Source: Mesostigma viride (Eukaryota > Streptophyta > Mesostigmatophyceae > Mesostigmatales > Mesostigmataceae). From it: a stretch of 54,500 bases of DNA. Of this stretch, positions 10,104 through 21,619 are shown piece by piece; the first letter of the stretch is position 1, and the number at the start of each line of letters is the position of its first letter. The notes below the pieces were generated by a model. It searched no databases, was not told where the DNA came from, and saw nothing but the letters and a program-made list of their open reading frames with translations. The DNA is taken from positions 1,429,772-1,484,271 of the forward strand of contig RPFO01000436.1 in assembly GCA_009746045.1 (NCBI GenBank), read 5' to 3'. A program made the translations under genes and the position numbers.

Positions 10104-12011
10104 CTGACGGCTCGCCGTACGCGGCACTGCTGCCACCACCACCACCACCACCAGTGGCCGCCTCCCGTGTTCCCGCGCGCTGCCTCCGATGGTCCACCAC
10201 AGCGGTGGCCACTAGCGCACGCACCATCCGTGCCAGCCGCTGCCGTTGCAGCTCGAGAGTCACACGCCGCAGCAGCGATGACATCAGCGCGCGTGTTACC
10301 AGCATATCCGTGCAGCCGTCCTCGACAGCCCCCCCCCCCTGCCTGCCCCTGTGGGGCCATGCTACTTGGGGGCTGCGCGGCGACCCGGTCCCTGCTAGCG
10401 GCGGCACGCTTGTTGCACGGGTGGCAAGGTCGCCCAATGGAGGTCCCTGGCCAACACCCTGGCCCATCAGGGCAGGTGCCAACCGTGCTACATGGTGTGG
10501 ATATGGGGCGCCTCCGTCCATAATGCTGGCGCTCACGGATGGCTGGCCACCATAGGGGATACCCGCTGCGCCGTCCTCGCCGGCGTAAGACCCTGCAGGG
10601 GCCTCGTGCCACCATACCTCCTCCTCCTCCTCCTCCTCCTCCTCCTCCTCCTCCTCCTCCTCCATCAACACCACGTCATTGCCATCCTCATCGTCCTCCT
10701 CACCACCGCTTGCACTGCCGTCCCTATGTCCGTCCAATGCGCCTGCATGGGTGGGGTGCACGCCACCTGTCGATGCATGGCCCTGCCCCTCCACCGCAGC
10801 AGGGCCCGATGCCACCGGGTCCTCCCTGTGGGGCTGGCTGTCGCTGCCGTGCCCCCCCCCCCCCCCTGGTCCCACGCTGGCCCCGTGCAGCTGCTCCAAA
10901 AAGTGTATGGCCTCCACCGCGATGCTGATGGCAGCCAGCTCCGACGCTGACATCACCGAAGCGCCCAGGATGACCTCATCAGGATGCTGAGGGCACCTTC
11001 CAGCACCGGCCCCGTTGCCAGGGACACCCGCGCCCCCATGGCGCCATATACCTGCACCGCGTTCTGGTGGCCGCAACCAGCGCAGTTCGTGTCTCTGTGC
11101 TGCCGCAGCGTCGGCCATCACCTGAGCACTGTGCTGGCCACCGCCACCGCGGGCGTCCGCACCAACACCGTGACGGCTGCCATCACCACCATCACCATCA
11201 CGAGCGTCGCCCGCGCCCGAGACACTGTCGAGGAGGCCGCTCACAACGCTGTCTGAAGTATCCTCATCCTCCTGTGCTGGCGCATGCGCACGCAAGGGGC
11301 TAGTGGGCCGTGTCAGCCAGTCGTCAGCCGTCCCTGTGCTGGCACCTGGTGACGAGAGACCAGATGCGCCAGGGTCCTCATCGCGGTGGCCGTCCTGCGC
11401 GCCACCGTACCGCTGCCACCTGTCCTGGCCCTCATCCGCACTCTCTGCATACTCCACCGGAGAGTCACCCTCGCCACCGCCAGCACCACCGTCCCCTGTG
11501 CCATGGGTGCCAACAGACCCTTCCGCCACCTGCCATATCCCGCCGTGTGGCCCAGGTGCCACCGCGCCCAGCAGGTAGCGTTCGATCGCGCTGAGGTCGT
11601 AGATGGGTAACGCAGCAACAGGGGGGGGGGATGCGGCTGGGGCCTGCTCCCTGGGCCCCCTGTGCTGGCCCCCCGGTCGCCTGGTGCTGCGCGCTTCTAT
11701 GCTTTCATCCGGGCCATCATCATCCGCATGGCTGTAGGCAGTGCGAGGGTTCTCCTCTTCCTCCTCCACCACCATCCCATCACCAGCACCACTGCATGCG
11801 CGCATTGCCATCGTCAGCGCGTGCTCACATGCTGCCAGCTCGTCCCCCCCCATGTCGGCCAGGGAGAGCGTCCATGCGAGCAGCAGCGCGTTGACCGCGA
11901 TCGTGCCGCACACCTCGCACAGGAAGGTGCCACCGCGCCCGACGAGGAACCACTGGAGCGCGCACAGCCGGTGCAGGTGGGCCAGGCTGTTGCGGCAGTC
12001 TGCACGCAGCG
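10104..12011 (-). CDS. RINGv (MARCH-like) membrane-protein gene, large second exon
   Basis: On the minus strand a TGTGCAG acceptor at 12012-12014 joins in phase to exon 15973-16114. The first residues complete the RINGv domain: [17 protein letters not shown], then [14 protein letters not shown], providing the HxxC- and CxxC-type ligands and the start of a hydrophobic segment. The next 550 or so residues are low complexity: Glu runs (encoded by the GAG/TCC microsatellite at 10617-10663), acidic Gly/Asp-rich stretches, Ala/Pro-rich stretches, and near the end a basic [21 protein letters not shown] helix. A GTCAG|GTAGTG donor at 10104 ends the exon. RINGv proteins recruit E2 enzymes to ubiquitinate membrane cargo. 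The linker is far longer than is usual in this family. Confidence 0.6.
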
Positions 12012-12040
12012 CTGCACATGCATGCACAGGGTAGTCAGAA

Positions 12041-14716
12041 GGGAGGGGAGGGGAGGGAGGGGAGGGGAGGGGGGGAGGGGAGGGGAGGGGAGGGGAGGGG
12101 AGGGAGGGGGGAGGGGAGGGGAGGGAGGGGAGGGGAGGGGAGGGAGGGGGGAGGGGAGGGGAGGGGAGGGGAGGGGAGGGGAGGGGAGGGGAGGGAGGGG
12201 AGGGGAGGGAGGGGAGGGGAGGGGGGAGGGAGGGGAGGGGAGGGAGGGGAGGGGAGGAGGGGAGGAGGGGAGGGAGGGAGGGGCGGGGCGGGGCGGGCGG
12301 GGCGGGGCGGGCGGGGCGGGGCGGCGGCGGGGCGGGGCGGGGCGGGCGGGGCGGGCGGGCGGGGCGGGGCGGGGCGGGGCGGGCGGGGGCGGGGCGGGGC
12401 GGGGCGGCGGGGCGGGGCGGGGCGGGGCGGGGCGGGCGGGGCGGGCGCGGGCGGGGCGGGCGGGGCGGGCGGGGCGGGGCGGGGCGGGGCGGGCGGGGCG
12501 GGGCGGGCGGGCGGGGCGGGGCGGGGCGGGGCGGGCGGGGCGGGGCGGGGCGGCGGGCGGGGCGGGGCGGGGCGGGGCGGGCGGCGGGGCGGGGCGGGGC
12601 GGGGCGGGCGGGCGGGGCGGGGGGCGGGGCGGGCGGGGCGGGGCGGGGGCGGGGCGGGGCGGGGCGGGCGGGCGGGGCGGGGCGGGGCGGGGCGGGCGGG
12701 CGGGCGGGGCGGGCGGGGCGGGGCGGCGGGGCGGGGCGGGGCGGGGCGGGCGGCGGGCGGGGCGGGGCGGGCGGGGCGGGGCGGGGCGGGGCGGGCGGGG
12801 CGGGCGGGGCGGGGCGGGGCGGGCGGGGCGGGCGCGGGCGGGGCGGGGCGGGGCGGGCGGGGCGGGGCGGGCGGGGCGGGGCGGGGCGGGGCGGGGCGGG
12901 CGGGGCGGGGCGGGGGGCGGGGCGGGGCGGGCGGGGCGGGCGGGGCGGGGCGGGGCGGGCGGGGCGGGGCGGGGCGGGCGGGGCGGGGCGGGGCGGGCGG
13001 GGCGGGCGGGGCGGGGCGGGGCGGGGCGGGGCGGGGCGGGGCGGGGCGGGGCGGGGCGGGGCGGCGGGCGGGGCGGGGCGGGGCGCGGCGGGGCGCGGCG
13101 CGGCGGGGCGCGGCGCGGCGGGGCGCGGCGGGGCGCGGCGCGGCGCGGCGCGGCGCGGCGGGGCGCGGCGGGGCGCGGCGGGCGCGGCGGGGCGCGGCGG
13201 GGCGCGGCGGGGCGCGGCGGGGCGCGGCGGGGCGCGGCGGGGCGCGGCGGGGCGCGGCGGGGCGCGGCGGGGCGCGGCGGGGCGCGGCGGCGGGGCGGGG
13301 CGGGCGGGGCGGGGCGCGGCGGGGCGGGGCGGGCGGGGCGGGGCGGGGCGGCGGGGCGGGGCGGGGCGCGGCGGGGCGCGGCGCGGCGCGGCGGGGCGCG
13401 GCGCGGCGCGGCGCGGCGCGGCGCGGCGCGGCGCGGCGGGGCGCGGCGGGGCGCGGGCGGGGCGGGGCGGGCGGGCGGGCGGGGCGGGGCGGGGCGGGCG
13501 GGGCGGGGCGGGGCGGGGCGGGGCGGGGCGGGGCGGGGCGGGCGGGGCGGGGCGGGCGGGGCGGGGCGGGGCGGGCGGGGCGGGGCGGGGCGGGCGGGCG
13601 GGGCGGGCGGGCGGGGCGGGCGGGCGGGGCGGGGCGGGGCGGGGCGGGGCGGGGCGGGCGGGGCGGGGCGGGGCGGGGCGGCGGGGCGGGGCGGGGCGGG
13701 GCGGGGCGGGGCGGGGCGGGGCGGGCGGCGGGGCGGGCGGGGCGGGCGGGCGGGGCGGGGCGGGGCGGGCGGGGCGGGGCGGGGGCGGGCGGGGGGCGGG
13801 CGGGGCGGGCGGGGCGGGGCGGGCGGGCGGGGCGGGGCGGGGCGGGCGGGCGGGGCGGGGCGGGGCGGGGCGGGGGGCGGGGCGGGCGGGGCGGGGCGGG
13901 GCGGGGCGGGGCGGGGCGGGGCGGGGCGGGGCGGGGCGGGGCGGGGCGGGCGGGGCGGGGCGGGCGGGGCGGGGCGGGGCGGGGCGGGGCGGGCGGGGCG
14001 GGGCGGGGCGGGGCGGGGCGGGGCGGGCGGGGCGGGCGGGGCGGCGGGCGGGGCGGGGCGGGGCGGGGCGGGCGGGGCGGGCGGGCGGGGCGGGGCGGGC
14101 GGGCGGGGCGGGCGGGGCGGGGCGGGGCGGGGCGGGCGGGGCGGGGCGGCGGGGCGGGGCGGGGCGGGCGGGCGGGGCGGGCGGGGCGGCGGGGCGGGGG
14201 GGCGGGGGGAGGGGGGAGGGGAGGGGAGGGAGGGGAGGGAGGGGAGGGGAGGGAGGGAGGGAGGGGAGGGGAGGGGAGGGGAGGGGAGGGGAGGGGAGGG
14301 GAGGGAGGGGAGGGAGGGGAGGGGAGGGAGGGAGGGGAGGGAGGGGAGGGGAGGGGAGGGGAGGGGAGGGAGGGAGGGGAGGGGAGGGGAGGGAGGGGAG
14401 GGGAGGGGAGGGAGGGGAGGGAGGGGAGGGAGGGGAGGGGAGGGGAGGGAGGGGAGGGAGGGGAGGGAGGGAGGGGAGGGGAGGGGAGGGAGGGAGGGGA
14501 GGGGAGGGGAGGGGAGGGGAGGGAGGGAGGGGAGGGGAGGGGAGGGAGGGGAGGGGAGGGGAGGGAGGGGAGGGGAGGGGAGGGGAGGGGAGGGAGGGGA
14601 GGGGAGGGGAGGGAGGGGAGGGGAGGGGAGGGGAGGGGAGGGAGGGGAGGGGAGGGGAGGGGAGGGGAGGGGAGGGAGGGGAGGGGAGGGGAGGGGAGGG
14701 GAGGGAGGGGAGGGAA
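12041..14716 (+). repeat. 2.7-kb T-free (GGGGA)n-(GGGGC)n-(GGGGA)n tract
   Basis: About 2,676 bp contain no T on the plus strand. The flanks (about 12041-12280 and 14206-14716) are GGGGA/GGGA units. The centre (about 12281-14205) is GGGGC/GGGC units with a GGGGCGCGGC sub-block at about 13080-13450. The outer-inner-outer layout is symmetrical. The tract sits in the intron between RINGv exons 15973-16114 and 10104-12011 and puts poly-purine/G-rich sequence on the non-template strand relative to plus. The 900-1,900-codon ORFs covering it in several frames are artefacts of the missing stop trinucleotides. Confidence 0.97.
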
Positions 14717-14734
14717 GATAAAAGGAGGAAACCA

Positions 14735-14768
14735 AGCCAGCCAGCCAGCCCCCCCCCCCCCCCCCCCC
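14735..14768 (+). repeat. CCAG repeats followed by poly-C
   Basis: Short (CCAG)n repeats followed by about 18 C residues, just beyond the T-free tract. Confidence 0.85.
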
Positions 14769-15972
14769 GCCTTGCTCCTGCAGACAGATGAATCGTTTTG
14801 AGCGGGTGGCTGCCATATGGGTAGGCACTGCCACCAGATCTTATCTGCCAACCCATCACACGAGAGGCGTAGCGTTTCACCGCCTTGTTGGGGTTGCCTA
14901 GCAAAGCAGTGGAGTGAGGTACCCAGACAAACACGCGGCAGCGCCACAATCCCTCACTGTCAGGCTTGCGCCTGTTCCTCCACTTCCCCGCCCCCCAAGC
15001 AACGTGGGCCATGGGTAGAGAACCAAAGCGCGCGGGGTGGGCATGTGGGGGAATGGCCGCACGCATGCCAGCAGAAGACGACAGCGATGGACGCTCTTGC
15101 TCACACACTGGCACACGTAAGAAACCAGAAGTACGCAGACCTATTGTGGATGCACCATAAAGGTCATGGGAGGGCCCCACACGCCACAACGCCGACAGCA
15201 GCGTGCCTGGCCAAGGGGACGTGGACAATGCACTGGGCCAGCACATGACAAAAGTAGACACTCGGCATCAGGTGCCAGGACATCGAGCACGCTTGGAACG
15301 CCCTCAAACCCTCGCAACAGATATTGTTGAATTTAGGCAGGTGGCCCACCCACCCCATTATACATGAACAAACCCAGCCAGCAGACGGCAGCAGCGGCAA
15401 CCAAGGGATGCAGCCGCATGTCCCCTCACCAAAGCGGCAAGATGCACCGTGACATAAGGGGCCTTCATGCCATGTGCGATGACCCGGGATGGGCAACGGG
15501 ATGCATTATAGTAGTAGTAGGGAAGTTCAACGTGCGACTGCGTTAAAAACAAGCATTCAGCCCCGTGCAGCCATTTACCCAAACAGAATGCAGTATCATG
15601 CAGTATCATGCAAACCTTGAGAGGTCCATAATGGCCAAGGTAGCCAATTGCCATCTCTAGTATCCAGGAGATCTAACCACACATGCTTGCCCATTGCCGC
15701 TTGTGCCATGAGGGAAGCAGTTCTCTAGCTTCTCCAGCAGCAGGACAACCGAAGCCCACAGATGAGAATACTGCAAAGGGCTATGCGTGAGCGAGCGCTT
15801 AGCACAAAACAAAAGCCCTTGTAAGAAAAGGCCTAGACATAACTTAAGTCGAGCACACTAACAGCAGCGCCAAGAATGGGAAAAATATTTTAAACTGTAG
15901 ACCAAATGCATGTCTCAAATAAAAGGAGACATTATGTGAATCACGCCACCGCCGCCACGGTTGCGTACCCAC

Positions 15973-16114
15973 CGCAGCCAAGCTCGAACGTGTCGCGAAG
16001 GTAGGAGCAGGCGGGGGACGCACTGGGCGGCGACAACGTCTCCATGCAAATCCTGCAGCGGTGGTACTGCTCCTCTTCGTATCCCTGGACCTCCCGGTCC
16101 TCCTGATCCCTCAT
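15973..16114 (-). CDS. RINGv (MARCH-like) gene, first exon
   Basis: Minus strand. The first ATG in frame is at 16114-16112 (an upstream in-frame GTG is unlikely to be used). The exon encodes an acidic N-terminus and then HRCRICMETLSPP and ACSYLRDTFELGC, the first half of a RINGv zinc domain: CxxC, then two further Cys. A TGCG|GTGGGT donor at 15972 splices in phase to 12011, where the HxxC and CxxC ligands follow. The combined order of ligands matches the RING-variant type found in plant RING/FYVE/PHD-superfamily membrane proteins. The intron is about 3.96 kb. Confidence 0.62.
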
Positions 16115-16655
16115 AGTCAACCAAGTATCCACTTTTAAACGGCCACAAACTCTACCCGCCCAAAAACTTTCCTTGCTGCTGCGCGATTACGTCTTGCAGT
16201 CCCAGCTGCTGCTTCCCTGCGCGGCGGCCTATGAATATCTAACACACCGTCTCGTTTGTCGGCCTTGCAAGATGGATTCCTCACCCACGGCACACGCTCG
16301 CAATAGAGCTCATATCCACCATTCCATTAGCATAAATCCTGGGCACAAAGCAGTGTGTCAGCGCTAAGAAACTGTTACCGCTGCATGGGTGAAACACCTC
16401 GCAAATCCCGATCTACGCGACGTCGATGCGGCCAACCCCGCCGTTCTCTCCCTTCCTAGGGTTTTCTGCATATTCCAGCCTCCAGGCCGAGTGCACAATC
16501 ATGCTGGGTTGGGTCATGCTGGACGCTGGACAAATTGATGTTGGACAATGCAGGACTGGAAGGTTGGCGGCCGGTTCTCGACCGGTTCCTCACCTGTCGG
16601 GCCCGCAGTCCAACAATGTCCAACATTCGGGGCAGACGAAAGTAAAAATAACAAT

Positions 16656-18190
16656 CAGGCGGAGCCAATTTGAAGATTGATATTCGGAAGAACCGTTAGG
16701 TTCGCCAGAATTGGCGAAGCTTATCAGGCCGTACACGAGAAAACATAGGAATAGGCAGGGAATGGGGGATAAAAATCCGTCAATCCCTCCCTCCCTCCCT
16801 CCCTCCATCCATCCACCCACCGAATTTGTCCCGATTCCCGAATTTGCAACCATAAGGGCGAGGTTCTTCCGAAATTTTTTCCGGGTAAATCCTTGGGTAA
16901 ATGGATTTTTTTATTAACCAATAAGAACTATATCGTTAGGTTAAGAGGTACCACGTATACGGTCGACCAACTGGTTACCGTACCAACTGAGGGTAGTGTG
17001 ATAGGTGAAAGGTTTAGAAAGGAGCATACTGTACGGTAGTATGTGACCAGGGGAGCCAAGTGACGCGCGTAAGGTCACCGTGAGGAATGCAAGTAAACAC
17101 CCTGTTGCGTCCCAAGACTGAGAGCATGGAAAAGCTCCAAGGGGTTAAGTAGGCCCGGCTATCATTGTTGGGCCCGGGGTCCCACACCTTGTATTGTTCT
17201 TGCGCCAATTAGAGCCAAGCGCGACGCATTGCTGAGTTCCAGAGGAAGATAAACCGCCTCACCACGGCTGCTTTGGTGTACTCGTGCCGCACTTTGAAAA
17301 CCGTCTCGTTCCGGATAGTCCAGATCGCATATGAGCATATTAGTGCGTAGCCATACGTATACCCAGGCCAGTTGACTGTCGGACAACTCTTCCCCTGGGG
17401 TCCCCACAATACCGAATATGATACAACGCAGTGATAGCGCTAATGTGGAAAGTGGTAGCGTGGTCCATGCGGACCATACGTTAAACAACCATTGCCACAC
17501 CCCGCTCACTTGGCAGTGGAGAAAGCGGCGCTCAATTGTTTCCGAGGGGAAGGTGCACAGGCATGTCGCATCGTGGTGAAACATTGTTGAGGGTCGCGTT
17601 TACCCCAATGGCCCCGTGCAGTAAAAGATGTTGAATGTCGGTCGCTCTGCGGTCCACCAAAGGGTGATCGACCGCCAGGGTGATAAGTTTAATAATCCAA
17701 CTGTAACCAGGCCATTGAAAGCCCCATCGGGGGCGGCCAGGGTGGAGCTTATGGTTCTCGTGTAGTAAAATGTCATAACCCCATTCTGCCGTGTACTCGT
17801 AAAGACATTTGCTGATCCTAGACATCCCCTTGTTCAGGGTCCAGCCAAATTCCAGGGGGTCCAATGGTAAAGTATCCAACCTCGTATTGCCTACATGTAA
17901 CCAAGTGATGGCCTCCGCTGGGGTCGTGGGGTCCGGCTGGAACATGCAGGACCTTGATATTAACCACGGGACCATCCGGATACGATGACATTGGTGGGTT
18001 GGAAGACATACACATAATGTCTCCAAGTGATTGAGGCAAGCATTGTGGCCTGGAAGGATGTCGGCCACTTGGACACTTGGACTTGAATTCCCGCCGGAGG
18101 TAACACTCCCCAGACCTTTGCATGTGGGTGTGATCCCACATGCAAAGATGATGGTTCTTCCGAAAATTCAAATTGGCTCCGCCGTAGAGT
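16656..18190. repeat. Inverted repeat pair (16656-16697 and 18157-18190)
   Basis: CGGAGCCAATTTGAA followed by TTCGGAAGAACC on the plus strand at 16656-16697 recurs in reverse complement at 18157-18190, with an 8-bp length difference. A third, shorter copy of the GGTTCTTCCGAAA part lies near 16862. The interval contains the LINE fragment at 17160-18213, so the pair may be the ends of, or a target family around, a composite insertion. No target duplication was identified. Confidence 0.5.
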
Positions 18191-18213
18191 TTCAACGGGG
18201 AAGTCGCAAACAC
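17160..18213 (-). pseudogene. LINE ORF2 C-terminal fragment with zf-RVT-like domain
   Basis: Two overlapping minus-strand frames encode WGFQWPGYSWIIKLITLAVD followed by DRRATDIQHLLLHGAIGV, and then, after a frame slip near 17570, CLCTFPSETIERRFLHC and VWQWLFNVW. The pattern C-x-C-x4-ET-x2-(H/R)-x-F-x2-C...VW is the zf-RVT module at the C-terminus of plant-type LINE ORF2 proteins. The upstream reverse transcriptase is absent. At least one frameshift makes it a relic. Confidence 0.48.
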
Positions 18214-18389
18214 GCACGTTACTTGATAACAACCAGTGGCAGGCGGGCAGGGGGGGGGGGGGGCACAAGGACGATCGACGTGGAAAAAAAATTTTCTCGT
18301 CCGCGGCTATGGTGGCGCAAACAATCGACTGGGTCGAGAGCATGGCTTGACGTTTGGAATGAAAACTTGTCGGCATCATCGTTAGGTCC

Positions 18390-19497
18390 TATTATAAATG
18401 CTATATCCGTAGCCGTGAAGCATTTGAAAATGCGTAGATATGTCTCGAGGTGATGTTGCGGTGCAGCAAATCGAGGCCGGCCACGCGATGACAGTGCGAC
18501 CTCTACTTGTTGATCGGCAGAAAAAGTTGGGATTTTTGCGCATGGATGAGTTCGGTATGTCATTCCTAGCACAGTTGATCATCAATGGTGGCCAGGACAT
18601 GCTTGAAATTACGTTCGTGGGGTGGGCGTGCTAGCTCCCGCAAACAAGGTAATCTGCGGTTTCCACCGGGTACGCTTTAGCCTTTTAACGTGTCTCAGTG
18701 ACCGCGCATGTGTCATATATTGTTTCGATATCAGTCTTGGGGCTGTAATCGAGGCTTCATGACTGTCTTGTTGTTGATTTATTGCTTCTGTGCATAGGCT
18801 TGTGGTGGTTGGGTAGTAATGCTACCTCGGCCAGATTTTGGATGAGATTTGACTGCTTTTAGCGTATTATGCTACAACATCAATGTTGGTATAATGACAG
18901 ATATCGTTTGTAATAATGATTATTGTGATGATACGATGCTTTCCGTTGCTTAAACAAGTAAGGGAGAGTGCTTTTCTGCCCAGTTGTAGGCATGCATGCT
19001 GGCCAAGTCCGCCTTCTTTTTGTGTGTTTTGTTGTGTGTTAGAGACATGGAGATGCCTGGGATCTACTTGCATTGAAGCATCAGCAAATGACTTCTTTTG
19101 TTTCTTTCCTTTTTTCTTGTATTTTGAAGTTGTTTGTAGCGTATAGGATGCGTTGGTAATAAGCTCCTTGCATGTGCCTTCTACACGTGCTTTATGCCCA
19201 ATGGCACTATATTTCCAACGTTATATAGCATGAGCTGCTGTTAAATATGTTGGAAATGTGTTGGAGGATGCATGTGTGGCCAGCTATGATGTTTTGTGCC
19301 ACATTGGGATAGGAAACCAAAACGCTAGTGCTAGCCAACCACACCCAAAAAACTTGGTTCTATTTTTAGGACTGAGCTATTTTGGGCTTTTTGCTAGCTA
19401 GCTTGTGCAACGTTCTGTGGCATGTCATGTTGTGAATGTATTGATGGCATGCCTGTGATAAAAAAAAAACCGCCTTTGAAATTCTAGGGCATACATA
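18390..19497. other. No gene recognised
   Basis: AT-richer DNA with short ORFs lacking motifs. It ends in a TTAATTAA stretch at 19498-19513 just before the (GGAT)n array. Confidence 0.35.
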
Positions 19498-19559
19498 TTA
19501 ATTAATTAATTAAACTCGTGCTCCGATTGGGGAGTCACGGAGCATTAACCCCGATCATT

Positions 19560-20113
19560 GGATGGATGGATGGATGGATGGATGAATGGATGGATGGATG
19601 GATGGATGGATGGATGGATGGATGGATGGATGGATGGATGGATGGATGGATGGATGGATGGATGGATGGATGGATGGATGGATGGATGGATGGATGGATG
19701 GATGGATGGATGGATGGATGGATGGATGGATGGATGGATGGATGGATGGATGGATGGATGGATGGATGGATGGATGGATGGATGGATGGATGGATGGATG
19801 GATGGATGGATGGATGGATGGATGGATGGATGGATGGATGGATGGATGGATGGATGGATGGATGGATGGATGGATGGATGGATGGATGGATGGATGGATG
19901 GATGGATGGATGGATGGATGGATGGATGGATGGATGGATGGATGGATGGATGGATGGATGGATGGATGGATGGATGGATGGATGGATGGATGGATGGATG
20001 GATGGATGGATGGATGGATGGATGGATGGATGGATGGATGGATGGATGGATGGATGGATGGATGGATGGATGGATGGATGGATGGATGGATGGATGGATG
20101 GATGGATGGATGG
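19560..20113 (+). repeat. (GGAT)n tetranucleotide array, about 138 units
   Basis: An essentially perfect GGAT/GATG array of about 554 bp with one GAATGG variant near 19581. On the minus strand it reads (ATCC)n and begins 20 bp after the stop codon of a minus-strand LINE, where the LINE's 3' tail would be. The poly-WMDG and poly-IHPS ORFs over it are artefacts. Confidence 0.97.
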
Positions 20114-21610
20114 GTACACTCAATCCTACCGGTCTAAGCTATCCAGCGTTTGCAAACACGCTGCTTCCCCACTGCAGGGGGGTTGTTGTCCTCTATGTCC
20201 TGGGCCCACTTGGCCTTGTCCATCATCTTGTTCCAAATCACGGAGAGGCATAGGCCCCCCATGTCCTCTACGAACTGCTTTTGAAGGTGCGCGCCACGCG
20301 GCGTCTAACCTGGCCGGGCCCGGCCCACGTGAGGAGGTACCGGCCCGGATGAGCGGGGCTCACCCCTGCAGAGGGGCCACGTGAGGTGTCTACCTGGTTG
20401 GTGCGAGCTAAGTGCCCCACTAGCTGCAGGCGCCGCTGCTTGATGGTGCTGGTGATAAGTGGCATGCCGAGGTACAAGTCCTCCTTGCGGACATGAGCAG
20501 CGTATTCACACGGAAAACTGACCGCAGCATGGTGGTGACCGCGCCGTCCAGCTTGTTGGCAAGGTCGGCAGTGAGAGTCCACGTCTCGGCCCCGTACGTA
20601 AGAACAGGGAGGACCAAGACCTTAAAAAGGTCCCGCTTCTCTAGCTTGCCCAGGGGCTTGCGCCACAGGGCCATGTAATGGCGTAAAGCGTGCCAGGCGA
20701 GGGAGATACGGTGGTCCACATCGGCCTCGCAGCTGGGGAGTAAGTTGCCCAGCAATTACTTGACGCGGTCCCGATACAGGACTCGAGAGCCATCCAGGAG
20801 AAAGAGGCCGGGCGGTGGCTGAGTGAGCCCAATCGCCAGAGCCTCAGTCTTCTTGCTGGCCTCGAGCCCCACCACTCGGGCCTCGATTGCGAGGCAGTCA
20901 AGCCACGTCTGCACATGCTCAGTGTCCTCGAAGAGGGTGGTGTCGTCTGCATAGATGATGTCCGCTAGCCGAATCTCCATTTCCGCCCCGCCATGCAAGA
21001 ATTGGTTGGCGACCTGCACCCCTGGTTCCCTACCCATGCACAATGCGAGCAAACCGCATGCGCGCCTGAATCATTACGTATTCGACCACAATAATGAACA
21101 GGTATGGCGAGAGCACGCAGCCCTGCCACACACCCTTCTGTAAAGGGCATGGTGGCGTGGTCCCGTAGGAAGTGCGCACCGAGGTGGTGGACCCTTCATG
21201 CATACAGGCTGCGAATGCATGACAACAATAAGGGGGAGGGGGATCCGGAACAGAGCGAGGATGTCCCACAGCGCAGACCAGAAAACCGAATCGAAGGTTT
21301 TGATTAAGTCCACCAGCACAAGGTGTAGAGGGGACTCACCTGGCTGGAGGCGATGCAGTTCTTCCACGAGGCGGCGAGTAGCGAAGAGCGCTTGTCATGT
21401 CAGTTGCGACCCGGACGGAAGCCGAGCTGAGTCTCGCTGAGGTGGCCGTCCAGGGCAGTGCGCAGGCGGTTCAGGATGAGCCGCATGAGAAGCTTGAGGG
21501 GGGCACTTTGAATGCACACCCCTCGGTAGTTGCCAGGTGCACACACATAGAAGTGGTCCATATTGCAGAATATATGTCTCAAATCCCATTTTCCCGTACC
21601 CCCTTGGGGT
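20114..21610 (-). pseudogene. 5'-truncated LINE with reverse transcriptase, several frameshifts
   Basis: Read on the minus strand in shifting frames, the RT motifs occur in order: NYRGVCIQSAPLKLLMRLIL and QLGFRPGR (about 21540-21400), LVLVDLIKTFDSVFW (motif A, about 21310), IIYADDTTLF (motif C, about 20950), KKTEALAIG, VLPVLTYGAETWTL (about 20590), and a C-terminal segment ending in a TAG at 20134-20136. The YADD box and the TYGAETW motif are typical of LINE reverse transcriptases. Frame changes near 21400, 21060-21030, 20760 and 20420 show decay. No endonuclease or ORF1 is visible upstream, so the copy is 5'-truncated. The 3' untranslated part is only 20 bp before the ATCC array. Confidence 0.75.
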
Positions 21611-21619
21611 TGGCGCTAA

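Noticed and set aside
9364-15261. 1,965-codon minus ORF and 900-1,000-codon ORFs on both strands over the G-rich tract
   Set aside because: The repeat units contain no stop trinucleotides in these frames. Only the part at 10104-12011 has real coding content.
19518-20384. Poly-WMDG / poly-IHPS ORFs
   Set aside because: Translation of the (GGAT)n array.
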